This document shows positions 13,676-26,117 of a stretch of DNA of 64,000 bases, in pieces; position 1 is the stretch's first letter, and the number at the start of each line of letters is the position of its first letter. Below the pieces are notes generated by a model. It had not been told where the DNA came from, did not search any database, and worked only from the letters and a program-made list of their open reading frames with translations. The position numbers were made by a program, and so were the translations under genes. The stretch lies in assembly GCF_036323735.1 (NCBI RefSeq), contig NC_086032.1, forward strand, positions 47,671,335 to 47,735,334. Reading direction: 5' to 3'. This DNA is from Rattus norvegicus. Its lineage: Eukaryota > Chordata > Mammalia > Rodentia > Muridae.

Positions 13676-16600
13676 GCTTGTATGAGTTTGCTTTTGAATA
13701 TCCAGCAACATTTTAAGGAACGGAATCTTAGTATCATGGTGAATTGAGTAGGTTCCCACTAGGATTCGCTTGTAATAAGCTTGTTATTCAAGATAGAGCA
13801 ACGATTTAACCAACTGAGACATGTTTCTTTGTGAATTCAGTTAGTTCCGGGTAGCCTGCTCTTGTAATATGTGTATTTTTAAAGATTTATAAAAATTTGG
13901 TGAGCCGATTCTGAGTAACATGGTTAATTCGGTTAGTTCCCAAAAGGCCGCAGTAGTAATAAGTGGACTGTTCGGGATATAGAAAAATTTTCACGAATGC
14001 AATTAAAATTTGAAGGCGAATTCAGTGAGTTCCCATTGGGACATGCTTGTATGTGTTTGCTTTTCAATATGGAGCAACATTTTAAGGAACGGAATCTAAG
14101 TATCATGGTGAATTTAGTAGGTTCCCAATAAGTTTCACATGAAATAAGCTTGTTATTCAAGATAGAGCAATGTTTTACCGAAATGAGACACTGTTTCGTT
14201 GTGAATTCAGTTAGTTCCCAGTAGCCTGCTCTTGTAATATGTGTACTTTTAAAGATTTATAAAAATTTGGTGAGCCGAATCTGAGTAACATGGTGAATTC
14301 GGTTAGTTCCCAATAGGCCGCAGTAGTAATAAGTGGACTGTTCGGGATATAGAAAAATGTTCACGAATGGAATCAAAATTTTTAGGTGAATTCAGTAAGT
14401 TCCCAATGGGACATGCTCGTATGAGTTTGCTTTTCAATACTGAGCAATATTTTAAGGAACGGAATCGAAGTATCATGTTGAATTCACTAGGTTCTCAATA
14501 GGATTCTCATGAAATAAGCCTGTTATTCAAGATAGAGCAACGTTTAAACGAACTGAGACACTGTTTCTTTGTGAATTCAGTTAGTTCCGTGTAGCCTGCT
14601 CTTGTAATATGTGTACTTTTAAAGATTTATAAAAATTTGGTGAGCCGAATCTGAGTAACATGGTGAATTCGGTTAGTTCCCAATAGGCCGCAGTAGTAAT
14701 AAGTGGACTGTTCGGTATATAGAAAAATTTTCACGAATGGAATTAAAATTTCAGGCGAATTCAGTGAGTACACATTCGGACATGCTTTTATGTGTTTGCT
14801 TTTCAATATGGAGCAACATTTTAAGGAACGGAATCTAAGTATCAGGGTGAATTGAGTAGGTTCCCAATAGGTTTCGCATGAAATAAGCTTGTTATTCAAG
14901 ATATAGCAATGTTTTAAGGAACTGAGACACTGTTTCGTTGTGAATTCAGTTAGTTCCCGGTAGCCTGCTCTTGTAATATGTGTACTTTTAAAGATTTATA
15001 AAAATTTGGTGAGACGATTCTGAGTAACATGGTGAATTCGGTTAGTTCCCAATAGGTCGCAATAGTAATAAGTGGACTGTTCGGGATATAGAAAAATTTT
15101 CACGAATGGGATCAAAATTTCTAGGCGAATTCAGTGAGTTCCCTTTGTGACATGCTTGTATGAGTTTGCTTTTCAATATCGAGCAACATTTTAAGGAACA
15201 GAATCTAAGTATCATGGTGAATTCAGTAGGTTCCCAATAGGATTCGCATGAAATAAGCTTGTTATTCAACATAGAGCAATGTTTAAACGAACTGAGACAC
15301 TGTTTCTTTGTGAATTCAGTTAGTTCCTAGTAGCCTGCTCTTGTAATAAGTGTACTTTTAAAGATTTATAAAAATTTGGTGAGCCGAATCTGAGTAATAT
15401 GGTGAATTCGATTAGTTCCCAATAAGCCGCAGTAGTAATAAGTGGACTGTTCGGGATATAGAAAAATTTTCACGAATGGAATCAAAATTTCTAGGCGAAT
15501 TCAGTGAATTCCCAATGGGACATGCTTGTATGAGTTTGCTATTCAATATCGAGCAACATTTTAAGGAACGGAATCTAAGTATCATGGTGAATTCAGTATG
15601 TTCCCAATAGGATTCGCATATAATAAGCTTGTTATTCAATATAGAGCAAATATTTAACGATCTGAGACACTGTTTCGTTGTGAATTCAGTTAGTTCCCAG
15701 TAGCCTGCTCTTGTAATATGTGTACGTTTAAAGATTTATAAAAATTTGGTGAGACGAATCTGAGTAACATGGTGAATTCAGTTAGTTCCCAATAGGCCGC
15801 AGTAGTAATAAGTGGACTGTTCGGGATATAGAAAAATTTTCACGAATGGATTCAAAATTTCTAAGCGAATTCAGTGAGTTCCCAATGGGACATGCTTGTA
15901 TGAGTTTGCTTTTCAATATCGAGCAACATTTTAAGGAACGGAATCTAAGTATCATGGTGAATTGAGTAAGTTCCCAATAGGATTCGCATGAAATAAGCTT
16001 GTTATTCAAGATAGAGCAATGTTTTAAGGAACTGAGAAACTGTTTCTTTGTGAATTCATTTAGTTCCTAGTAGCCTGCTCTTGTAATATGTGTACTTCTA
16101 AGATTTATAAAAACTGTGTGAGCCGAATCTGAGTAACATGGTGAATTCGGTTAGTTCCCAATAGGCCGCAGTAGTAATAAGTGGACTGTTCGGGATATTG
16201 AAAAATTTTCACGAATGGAATCAAAATTTCTAGGCTAATTCAGTTAGTTCCCAATGGGACATGCTTGTATGAGTTTGCTTTTCAATATCGAGTAACATTT
16301 TTAGGAACGGAATCTAAGTATCATGGTGATTGAGAGGTTCCCAGTAGGATTCGCATGAAATAAGCTTGTTATTCAAGATAGAGCAACATTTAAACGAACT
16401 GAGACACTGTTTCTTTGTGAATTCAGTTAGTTCCTAGTAGCCTGCTCTTGTAATATGTGTACTTTTAAAGATTTATAAAAATTTGGTGAGCCGAATCTGA
16501 GTAACATGGTGAATTCGGTTAGTTCCCAATAGGCCGCAGTAGTAATAAGTGGACTGTTCGGGATATAGAAAAAATTTCACGAATGGAATCAAAATTTCTA

Positions 16601-19200
16601 GGCGAATTCAGTGAGTTCCCAATGGGACATGCTTGTATGAGTTTGCTATTCAATATCGAGCAACATTTTAAGAACGGAATCTAAGTATCATGGTGAATTC
16701 AGTATGTTCCCAGTAGGATTCGCATGTAATAAGCTTGTTATTCAATATAGAGCAAAGTTTTAATGATTTGAGACACTGTTTCGTTGTGAATACAGTTAGT
16801 TCCCAGTAGCCTGCTCTTGTAATATGTGTACTTTTAAAGATTTATAAAAATTTGGTGAGCCGAATCTGAGTAACATTGTGAATTAGGTTAGTGCCCAATA
16901 GGCCGCAGTAGTAATAAGTGGACTGTTCGGGATATAGAAAAATTTTCACGAATGGAATCAAAATTTCAAGGCGAATTCAGTGAGTTCCCATTGGCACATG
17001 CTTGTATGAGTTTGCTTTTCAATATGGAGCAACATTTTTAGGAACGGAATCTAAGTATCATGGTGAATTCAGTAGGTTCCCAATAGGATTCGCGTGTAAT
17101 AAGCTTGTTATTCAAGATAGAGCTACGTTTAAACGAACTGAGACACTGTTTCTTTGTGAATTCAGTTAGTTCCCAGTACCCTGCTCTTGTAATATGTGTA
17201 CTTTTAAAGATTTATAAAAATTTGGTGAGCCGAATCTGAGTAACATGGTGAATTCAGTTAGTTCCCAATAGGCCGCAGTAGTAATAAGTGGACTGTTCGG
17301 GATATAGAAAAATTTTCACGAATGGAATCAAAATTTCTAGGCGAATTCAGTGAGTTCCCAAAGGGACATACTTGTATGAGATTGCTTTTCAATATCGAGC
17401 TACATTTTAAGGAACGGAATCTAATATCATGGTGAATTCAGTAGGTTCCCAATAGGATTCGCGTGTAATAAGCTTGTTATTCAAGATAGTGCAACGTCTT
17501 AACGAACTGAGACACTGTTTCTTTGTAAATTCAGTTAGTTCCGGGTAGCCTGCTCTTGTAATATGTGTACTTTTAAAGATTTATAAAAATTTGGTGAGCC
17601 GAATCTGAGTAACATGGTGAATTCGGTTAGTGCCCAATAGGCCGCAGTAGTAATAAGTGGACTGTTCGGGATATAGAAAAATTTTCACGAATGGAATCAA
17701 AATTTCTACGCGAATTCAGTGAGTTCCCAATGGGACATGCTTGTATGAGTTTGCTTTTCAATATCGACTACATTTTAAGGAACGGAATCTAAGTATCATG
17801 GTGAATTGAGTAGGTTCCCAATAGGATTCGCATGAAATAAGCTTATTATTCAAGATAGAGCAAAGTTTAAACGAACTGAGACACTGTTTCTTTGTGAATT
17901 CAGTTAGGTCCTAGTAGCCTCCTCTTGTAATATGTGTACTTTTACAGATTTATAAAAATTTGATGAGCCGAATCTGAGTAACATTGTCTATTCGGTTAGT
18001 TCCAAATAGGCCGCAGTTGTAATAAGTGGACTGTACGGGATATAGAAAAATTTTCACGAACGGAATCAAAATTTCTAGGCGAATTCAGTGAGTTCCCAAT
18101 GGGACATGCTTGTATGAGTTTGCTATTCAATATCGAGCAACATTTTAAGGAACGGAATCTAAGTATCATGGTGAATTCAGTATGTTCCCAATAGGTTCGC
18201 ATGTAATAAGCTTGTTATTCAATAAAGAGCAAAGTTTTAACGATCTGAGGCACTGTTTCGTTGTGAATTCAGTTAGTTCCCAGTAGCCTGCTCTTGTAAT
18301 ATGTGTACTTTTAAAGATTTATAAAAATTTGGTGAACCGAATCTGAGTAACATGGTGAATTCGGTTAGTTCCCAATAGGCCGCAGTAGTAATAAGTGGAC
18401 TGTTCGTGATATAGAAAAATTTTCACGAATGGATTCAAAATTTCAAGGCGAATTCAGTGAATTCCGATTGGGAAATGCTTGTATGTGTTTGCTTTTCAAT
18501 ATGGAGCAACATTTGAAGGAACGGAATCTAAGTATCATGGTGAATTGAGTAGGTTCCCAATAGGTTTCGCATGAAATAAGCTTGTTATTCAAGATAGAGC
18601 AACGTTTTAACGAACTGAGACACTGTTTCGTTCTGAATTCAGTTAGTTCCCGGTAGCCTGCTCTTGTAATATGTGTACTTTTAAAGATTTATAAAAATTT
18701 GGTGAGCCGATTCTGAGTAACATGGTGAATTCGGTTAGTTCCCAATAGGCCGCAGTAGTAATCAGTGGACTGTTCGGGATATAGAAAAATTTTCACGAAT
18801 GGAATCAAAATTTCTAGGCGAATTCAGTGAGTTCCCAATGGGACATGCTTGTGTGAGTTTGCTTTTCAATATCGAGCAACATTTTAAGGAACGGAATCTA
18901 AGTAAAATGGTGAATTCAGTTGGTTCCCAATAGGATTCGCATGAAATAAGCTTGTTATTCAAGATAGAGCAACGTTTAAACGAACTGAGACACTGTTTCT
19001 TTGTGAATTCAGTTAGTTCCTAAGAGCCTGCTCTTGTAATATGTGTACTTTTAAAGATTTATAAAAATTTGGTGAGCCGACTCTGAGTAACATGTTGAAT
19101 TCGGTTAGTTCCCAAAAGGCCGCAGTAGTATTAAGTGGACTGTTCGGGATATAGAAAAATTTTCACGAATGGAATCAAAATTTCAAGGCGAATTCAGTGA
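13048..19200. repeat. Large duplication (29 units), copy 2
   Basis: Second copy of 2,330-8,480. It differs from copy 1 by scattered substitutions such as GACTACATTT near 17,767 against GAGCAACATTT, and CTGTACGGG near 18,031. Matching resumes about 370 bp further on at an offset of 11,087 bp (for example 8,750-9,800 against 19,837-20,890). The second copy has therefore gained one unit relative to the first, or the first has lost one. Confidence 0.85.
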
Positions 19201-21314
19201 GTTCCCATTGGGACATGCTTGTATGTGTTTGCTTTTCAATATAGAGCAACATTTTAAGGAACGGAATCTAAGTATCATGGTGAATTGAGTAGGTTCCCAA
19301 TAAGTTTCGCATGAAATAAGCTTGTTATTCAAGATAGAGCAATGTTTTAACGAACTGAGACACTGTTTCGTTGTGAACTCAGTTAGTTCCCGGTAGCCTG
19401 CTCTTGTAATATGTGTACTTTTCAAGATTTATACAAATTTGGTGAGCCGAATCTGAGTAACATGGTGAATTCGGTTAGTTCCCAATAGGCCGCAGTAGTA
19501 ATAAGTGGACTCTTCGGGATATAGAAAAATTTTCACGAATGGAATCAAAATTTCTAGGCGAATTCAGTGAGTTCCCAATGGGACATGCTTGTATGAGTTT
19601 GCTATTCAATATCGAGCAACATTTTAAGGAATGGAATCTAAGTATCATGGTGAATTCAGTAGGTTCCCAATAGGATTCGCATGAAATAAGCTTGTTATTC
19701 AAGAAAGAGCAACGTTTAAACGAACTGAGACACTGTTTCTTTGTGAATTCAGTTAGTTCCTAGTAGCCTGCTCTTGTAATATGTGTACATTTAAAGATTT
19801 ATAAAAATTTGGTGAGCCGAATCTGAGTAACATGGTGAATTCGGTTAGTTCCCAATAGGCCGCAGTAGTAATAAGTGGACTGTTCGGGATATAGAAAAAT
19901 TTTCACGAATGGAATCAAAATTTCTAGGCGAATTCAGTGAGTTGCCAATGGGACATGCTTGTATGAGTTTGCTTTTCAATACTGAGCAACATTTTAAGTA
20001 ACGGAATCTAAGTATCATGGTGAATTCAGTAGGATCCCAATAGGATTCGCATGTAATAAGCTTGTTATTCAAGATAGTGCAACGTTTAAACGAACTGAGA
20101 CACTGTTTCTTTGTGAATTCAGTTAGTTCCGGGTAGCCTGCTCTTGTAATATGTGTACTTTTAAAGATTTATAAAAATTTGGTGAGCCGAATCTGAGTAA
20201 CATGGTGAATTCGGTTAGTGCCCAATAGGCCGCAGTAGTAATAAGTGGACTGTTCGGGATATAGAAAAATTTTCACGAATGGAATCAAAATTTCTAGGCG
20301 AATTCAGTGAGTTCCCAATGGGACATGCTTGTATGAGTTTGCTTTTCAATATCGAGCAACATTTTAAGGAACGGAGTCTAAGTATCATGGTGAATTAGTA
20401 TGTTCCCAATAGGATTCGCATGAAATAAGCTTGTTATTCAAGATAGAGCAACGTTTAAACGAACTGAGACACTGTTTCTTTGTGAATTCAGTAAGTTCCT
20501 AGTAGCCTGCTCTTGTAATATGTGTACTTTTAAAGATTTATAAAAATTTGGTGAGCCGAATCTGAGTAACATGGTCTATTCGGTGAGTTCCCAATAGGCC
20601 GCAGTTGTAATAAGTGGACTGTTCGGGATATAGAAAAATTTTCACGAACGGAATCAAAATTTCTAGGCGAATTCAGTGAGTTCCCAATGGGACATGCTTG
20701 TATGAGTTTGCTATTCAATATCGAGCAACATTTTAAGGAACGGAATCTAAGTATCATGGTGAATTCAGTATGTTCCCAATAGGTTCGCATGTAATAAGCT
20801 TGTTATTCAATATAGAGCAAAGTTTTAACGATCTGAGACACTGTTTCGTTGTGAATTCAGTTAGTTCCCAGTAGCCTGCTCTTGTAATATGTGTACTTTT
20901 AAAGATTTATTAAAATTTGGTGAGCCGAATCTGAGTAACATGGTCTATTCGGTGAGTTCCCAATAGGCCGCAGTTGTAATAAGTGGACTGTTCGGGATAT
21001 AGAAAAATTTTCACGAATGGAATCAAAATTTCTAGGCGAATTCAGTGAGTTCCCAATGGGACATGCTTGTATGAGTTTGCTTTTCAATATCGAGCAACAT
21101 TTTAAGGAACGGAATCTAAGTATCATGGTGAATTCAGTTGGTGCCCAATAAGTTTCGCATGAAATAAGCTTGTTATTCAAGATAGAGCAATGTTTTAACG
21201 AACTGAGACACTGTTTCGTTGTGAACTCAGTTAGTTCCCGGTAGCCTGCTCTTGTAATATGTGTACTTTTAAAGATTTATAAAAATTTGGTGAGCCGAAT
21301 CTGAGTAACATTGT
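19201..21314. repeat. Transition zone between old and young halves
   Basis: It begins with the extra unit (CCATTGGGACATGCTTGTATG type, with CAATATAGAGC). It continues with A', D', E and F units matching 8,488-9,800 at +11,087 bp. The last unit starts near 20,945 with the F-type opening (CTATTCGGTGAG, GCAGTTGTAAT) and continues as type G (GTTGGTGCCC, GTGAACTCAG). It is thus an F/G chimera. Type A follows at 21,315 and the regular A-G order starts. Confidence 0.8.
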
Positions 21315-23899
21315 GAATTCGGTTAGTTCCCAATAGGCCGCAGTAGTAATAAGTGGACTCTTCGGGATATAGAAAAATTTTCACGAATGGAATCAAAATT
21401 TCTAGGCGAATTCAGTGAGTTCCCAATGGGACATGCTTGTAGGAGTTTGCTATTCAATATCGAGCAACATTTTAAGGAACGGAATCTAAGTATCATGGTG
21501 AATTCAGTAGGTTCCCAGTAGGATTCGCATGTAATAAGCTTGTTATTCAAGATAGAGCAACATTTAAACGAACTGAGACACTGTTTCTTTGTGAATTCAG
21601 TTAGTTCCTAGTAGCCTGCTCTTGTAATATGTGTACTTTTAAAGATTTACAAAAATTTGGTGAGCCGAATCTGAGTAACATGGTGAATTCGGTTAGTTCC
21701 CAATAGGCCCCAGTAGTAATAAGTGGACTGTTCGGCATATAGAAAAATTTTCACGAATGGAATCAAAATTTCTAGTCGAATTCAGTGTGTTCCCAAAGGG
21801 ACATACATGTATGATTGCTTTTCCATATCGAGCTACATTTTAATGAACGGAATCTAAGTATCATGGTGAATTCAGTAGGTTCCCAAGAGGATTCGCATGA
21901 AATAAGCTTGTTATTCAAGAAAGAGCAACGTTTAAACGAACTGAGACACTGTTTCTTTGTGAATTCAGTTAGTTCCTAAGAGCCTGCTCTTGTAATATGT
22001 GTACATTTAAAGATTTATAAAAATTTGGTGAGCCGAATCTGAGTAACATGGTGAATTCGGTTAGTTCCCAATAGGCCGCAGTAGTAATAAGTGGACTGTT
22101 CGGGATATAGAAAAATTTTCACGAATGGAATCAAAATTTCTAGGCGAATTCAGTGAGTTCCCAATGGGACATGCTTGTATGAGTTTGCTTTTCAATACTG
22201 AGCAACATTTTAAGGAACGGAATCTAAGTATCATGGTGAATTCAGTAGGTTCCCAATAGGATTCGCATGAAATAAGCTTGTTATTCAAGATAGAGCAACG
22301 TTTAAACGAACTGAGACACTGTTTCTTTGTGAATTCAGTTAGTTCCTAGTAGCCTGCTCTTGTAATATGTGTACATTTAAAGATTTATAAAAATTTGGTG
22401 AGCTGAATCTGAGTAAAATGGTGAATTCGGTTAGTTCCCAATAGGCCGCAGTAGTAATAAGTGGACTGTTCGGGATATAGAAAAGTTTTCACGAATGGAA
22501 TCAAAATTTCTAGGCGAATTCAGTGAGTTCCCAAAGGGACATACTTGTATGAGATTGCTTTTCAATATCGAGCTACATTTTAAGTAACGGAATCTAAGTA
22601 TCATGGTGAATTCAGTAGGATCCCAATAGGATTCGCATGTAATAAGCTTGTTATTCAAGATAGTGCAACGTTTAAACGAACTGAGACACTGTTTCTTTGT
22701 GAATTCAGTTAGTTCCGGGTAGCCTGCTCTTGTAATATGTGTACTTTTAAAGATTTATAAAAATTTGGTGAGCCGAATCTGAGTAACATGGTGAATTCGG
22801 TTAGTGCCCAATAGGCCGCAGTAGTAATAAGTGGACTGTTCGGTATATAGAAAAATTTTCACGAATGGAATCAAAATTTCTAGGCGAATTCAGTGAGTTC
22901 CCAATGGGACATGCTTGTATGAGTTTGCTTTTCAATATCGAGCAACATTTTAAGGAACGGAGTCTAAGTATCATGGTGAATTAGTATGTTACTTATAGGA
23001 TTCGCATGAAATAAGCTTCTTATTCAAGATAGAGCAACGTTTAAACGAACTGAGACACTGTTTCTTTGTGAATGCAGCAAGTTCCTAGTAGCCTGCTCTT
23101 GTAATATGTGTACTTTTAAAGATTTATAAAAATTTGGTGAGCCGAATCTGAGTAACATGGTCTATTCGGTGAGTTCCCAATAGGCCGCAGTTGTAATAAG
23201 TGGACTGTTCGGGATATAGAAAAATTTTCACGAACGGAATCAAAATTTCTAGGCGAATTCAGTGAGTTCCCAATGGGACATGCTTGTATGAGTTTGCTAT
23301 TCAATATCGAGCAACATTTTAAGGAACGGAATCTAAGTATCATGGTGAATTTGTATGTTCCCAATAGGTTCGCATGTAATAAGCTTGTTATTCAATATAG
23401 AGCAAAGTTTTAACGATCTGAGACACTGTTTCGTTGTGAATTCAGTTAGTTCCCAGTAGCCTGCTCTTGTAATATGTGTACTTTTAAAGATTTATTAAAA
23501 TTTGGTGACCCGAATCTGAGTAACATGGTGAATTCGGTTAGTGCCCAATAGGCCGCAGTAGTAATAAGTGGACTGTTCGGGATATAGAAAAATTTTCACG
23601 AATGGAATCAAAATTTCTAGGCGAATTCAGTGAGTTCCCAATGGGACATGCTTGTATGAGTTTGCTTTTCAATATCGAGCAACATTTTAAGGAACGGAAT
23701 CTAAGTATCATGGTGAATTCAGTTGGTGCCCAATAGGATTCGCATGAAATAAGCTTGTTATTCAAGATAGAGCAATGTTTTAACGAACTGAGACACTGTT
23801 TCGTTGTGAACTCAGTTAGTTCCCGGTAGCCTGCTCTTGTAATATGTGTACTTTTAAAGATTTATAAAAATTTGGTGAGCCGAATCTGAGTAACATTGT
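21315..23899. repeat. Seven-unit HOR copy (A-B-C-D-E-F-G), 2,585 bp
   Basis: First regular copy of the main higher-order repeat. It carries more private changes than later copies: TGTAGGAGTT in A near 21,439, GTTCGGCATATAG in B near 21,732, GTTACTTATAGG in E near 22,988 and AATGCAGCAAG near 23,072. Its divergence fits a position at the edge of the amplified domain. Confidence 0.88.
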
Positions 23900-26117
23900 G
23901 AATTCGGTTAGTTCCCAATAGGCCGCAGTAGTAATATGTGGACTCTTCGGGATATAGAAAAATTTTCACGAATGGAATCAAAATTTCTAGGCGAATTCAG
24001 TGAGTTCCCAATGGGACATGCTTGTATGAGTTTGCTATTCAATATCGAGCAACATTTTAAGGAACGGAATCTAAGTATCATGGTGAATTCAGTAGGTTCC
24101 CAATAGGATTCGCATGAAATAAGCTTGTTATTCAAGAAAGAGCAACGTTTAAACGAACTGAGACACTGTTTCTTTGTGAATTCAGTTAGTTCCAAAGAGC
24201 CTGCTCTTGTAATATGTGTACATTTAAAGATTTATAAAAATTTGGTGAGCCGAATCTGAGTAACATGGTGAATTCGGTTAGTTCCCAATAGGCCGCAGTA
24301 GTAATAAGTGGACTGTTCGGGATATAGAAAAATTTTCACGAATGGAATCAAAATTTCTAGGCGAATTCAGTGAGTTCCCAATGGGACATGCTTGTATGAG
24401 TTTGCTTTTCAATACTGAGCAACATTTTAAGGAACGGAATCTAAGTATCATGGTGAATTCAGTAGGTTCCCAATAGGATTCGCATGAAATAAGCTTGTTA
24501 TTCAAGATAGAGCAACGTTTAAACGAACTGAGACACTGTTTCTTTGTGAATTCAGTTAGTTCCTAGTAGCCTGCGCTTGTAATATGTGTACATTTAAAGA
24601 TTTATAAAAATTTGGTGAGCCGAATCTGAGTAAAATGGTGAATTCGGTTAGTTCCCAATAGGCCGCAGTAGTAATAAGTGGAATGTTCGGGATATAGAAA
24701 AATTTTCACGAATGGAATCAAAATTTCTAGGCGAATTCAGTGAGTTCCCAAAGGGACATACTTGTATGAGATTGCTTTTCAATATCGAGCTACATTTTAA
24801 GTAACGGAATCTAAGTATCATGGTGAATTCAGTAGGATCCCAATAGGATTCGCATGTAATAAGCTTGTTATTCAAGATAGTGCAACGTTTAAACGAACTG
24901 AGACACTGTTTCTTTGTGAATTCAGTTAGTTCCGGGTAGCCTGCTCTTGTAATATGTGTACTTTTAAAGATTTATAAAAATTTGGTGAGCCGAATCTGAG
25001 TAACATGGTGAATTCGGTTAGTGCCCAATAGGCCGCAGTAGTAATAAGTGGACTGTTCGGTATATAGAAAAATTTTCACGAATGGAATCAAAATTTCTAG
25101 GCGAATTCAGTGAGTTCCCAATGGGACATGCTTGTATGAGTTTGCTTTTCAATATCGAGCAACATTTTAAGGAACGGAGTCTAAGTATCATGGTGAATTA
25201 GTATGTTCCCAATAGGATTCGCATGAAATAAGCTTGTTATTCAAGATAGAGCAACGTTTAAACGAACTGAGACACTGTTTCTTTGTGAATTCAGTAAGTT
25301 CCTAGTAGCCTGCTCTTGTAATATGTGTACTTTTAAAGATTTATAAAAATTTGGTGAGCCGAATCTGAGTAACATGGTCTATTCGGTGAGTTCCCAATAG
25401 GCCGCAGTTGTAATAAGTGGACTGTTCGGGATATAGAAAAATTTTCACGAACGGAATCAAAATTTCTAGGCGAATTCAGTGAGTTCCCAATGGGACATGC
25501 TTGTATGAGTTTGCTATTCAATATCGAGCAACATTTTAAGGAACGGAATCTAAGTATCATGGTGAATTCAGTATGTTCCCAATAGGTTCGCATGTAATAA
25601 GCTTGTTATTCAATATAGAGCAAAGTTTTAACGATCTGAGACACTGTTTCGTTGTGAATTCAGTTAGTTCCCAGTAGCCTGCTCTTGTAATATGTGTACT
25701 TTTAAAGATTTATTAAAATTTGGTGACCCGAATCTGAGTAACATGGTGAATTCGGTTAGTTCCCAATAGGCCGCAGTAGTAATAAGTGGACTGTTCGGGA
25801 TATAGAAAAATTTTCACGAATGGAATCAAAATTTCTAGGCGAATTCAGTGAGTTCCCAATGGGACATGCTTGTATGAGTTTGCTTTTCTATATCGAGCAA
25901 CATTTTAAGGAACGGAATCTAAGTATCATGGTGAATTCAGTTGGTGCCCAATAAGTTTCGCATGAAATAAGCTTGTTATTCAAGATAGAGCAATGTTTTA
26001 ACGAACTGAGACACTGTTTCGTTGTGAACTCAGTTAGTTCCCGGTAGCCTGCTCTTGTAATATGTGTACTTTTAAAGATTTATAAAAATTTGGTGAGCCG
26101 AATCTGAGTAACATTGT
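23900..26117. repeat. Six-unit HOR copy (A/B-C-D-E-F-G), 2,218 bp
   Basis: Unit B is missing as a separate unit. The first unit (23,900-24,269) is type A in S1-S2 (GGACTCTTCGGG, GCTATTCAATATC) and type B in S3-S4 (AAGAAAGAGC, AAGAGCCTG, GTACATTT). The fusion removed exactly one unit length. Confidence 0.87.
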
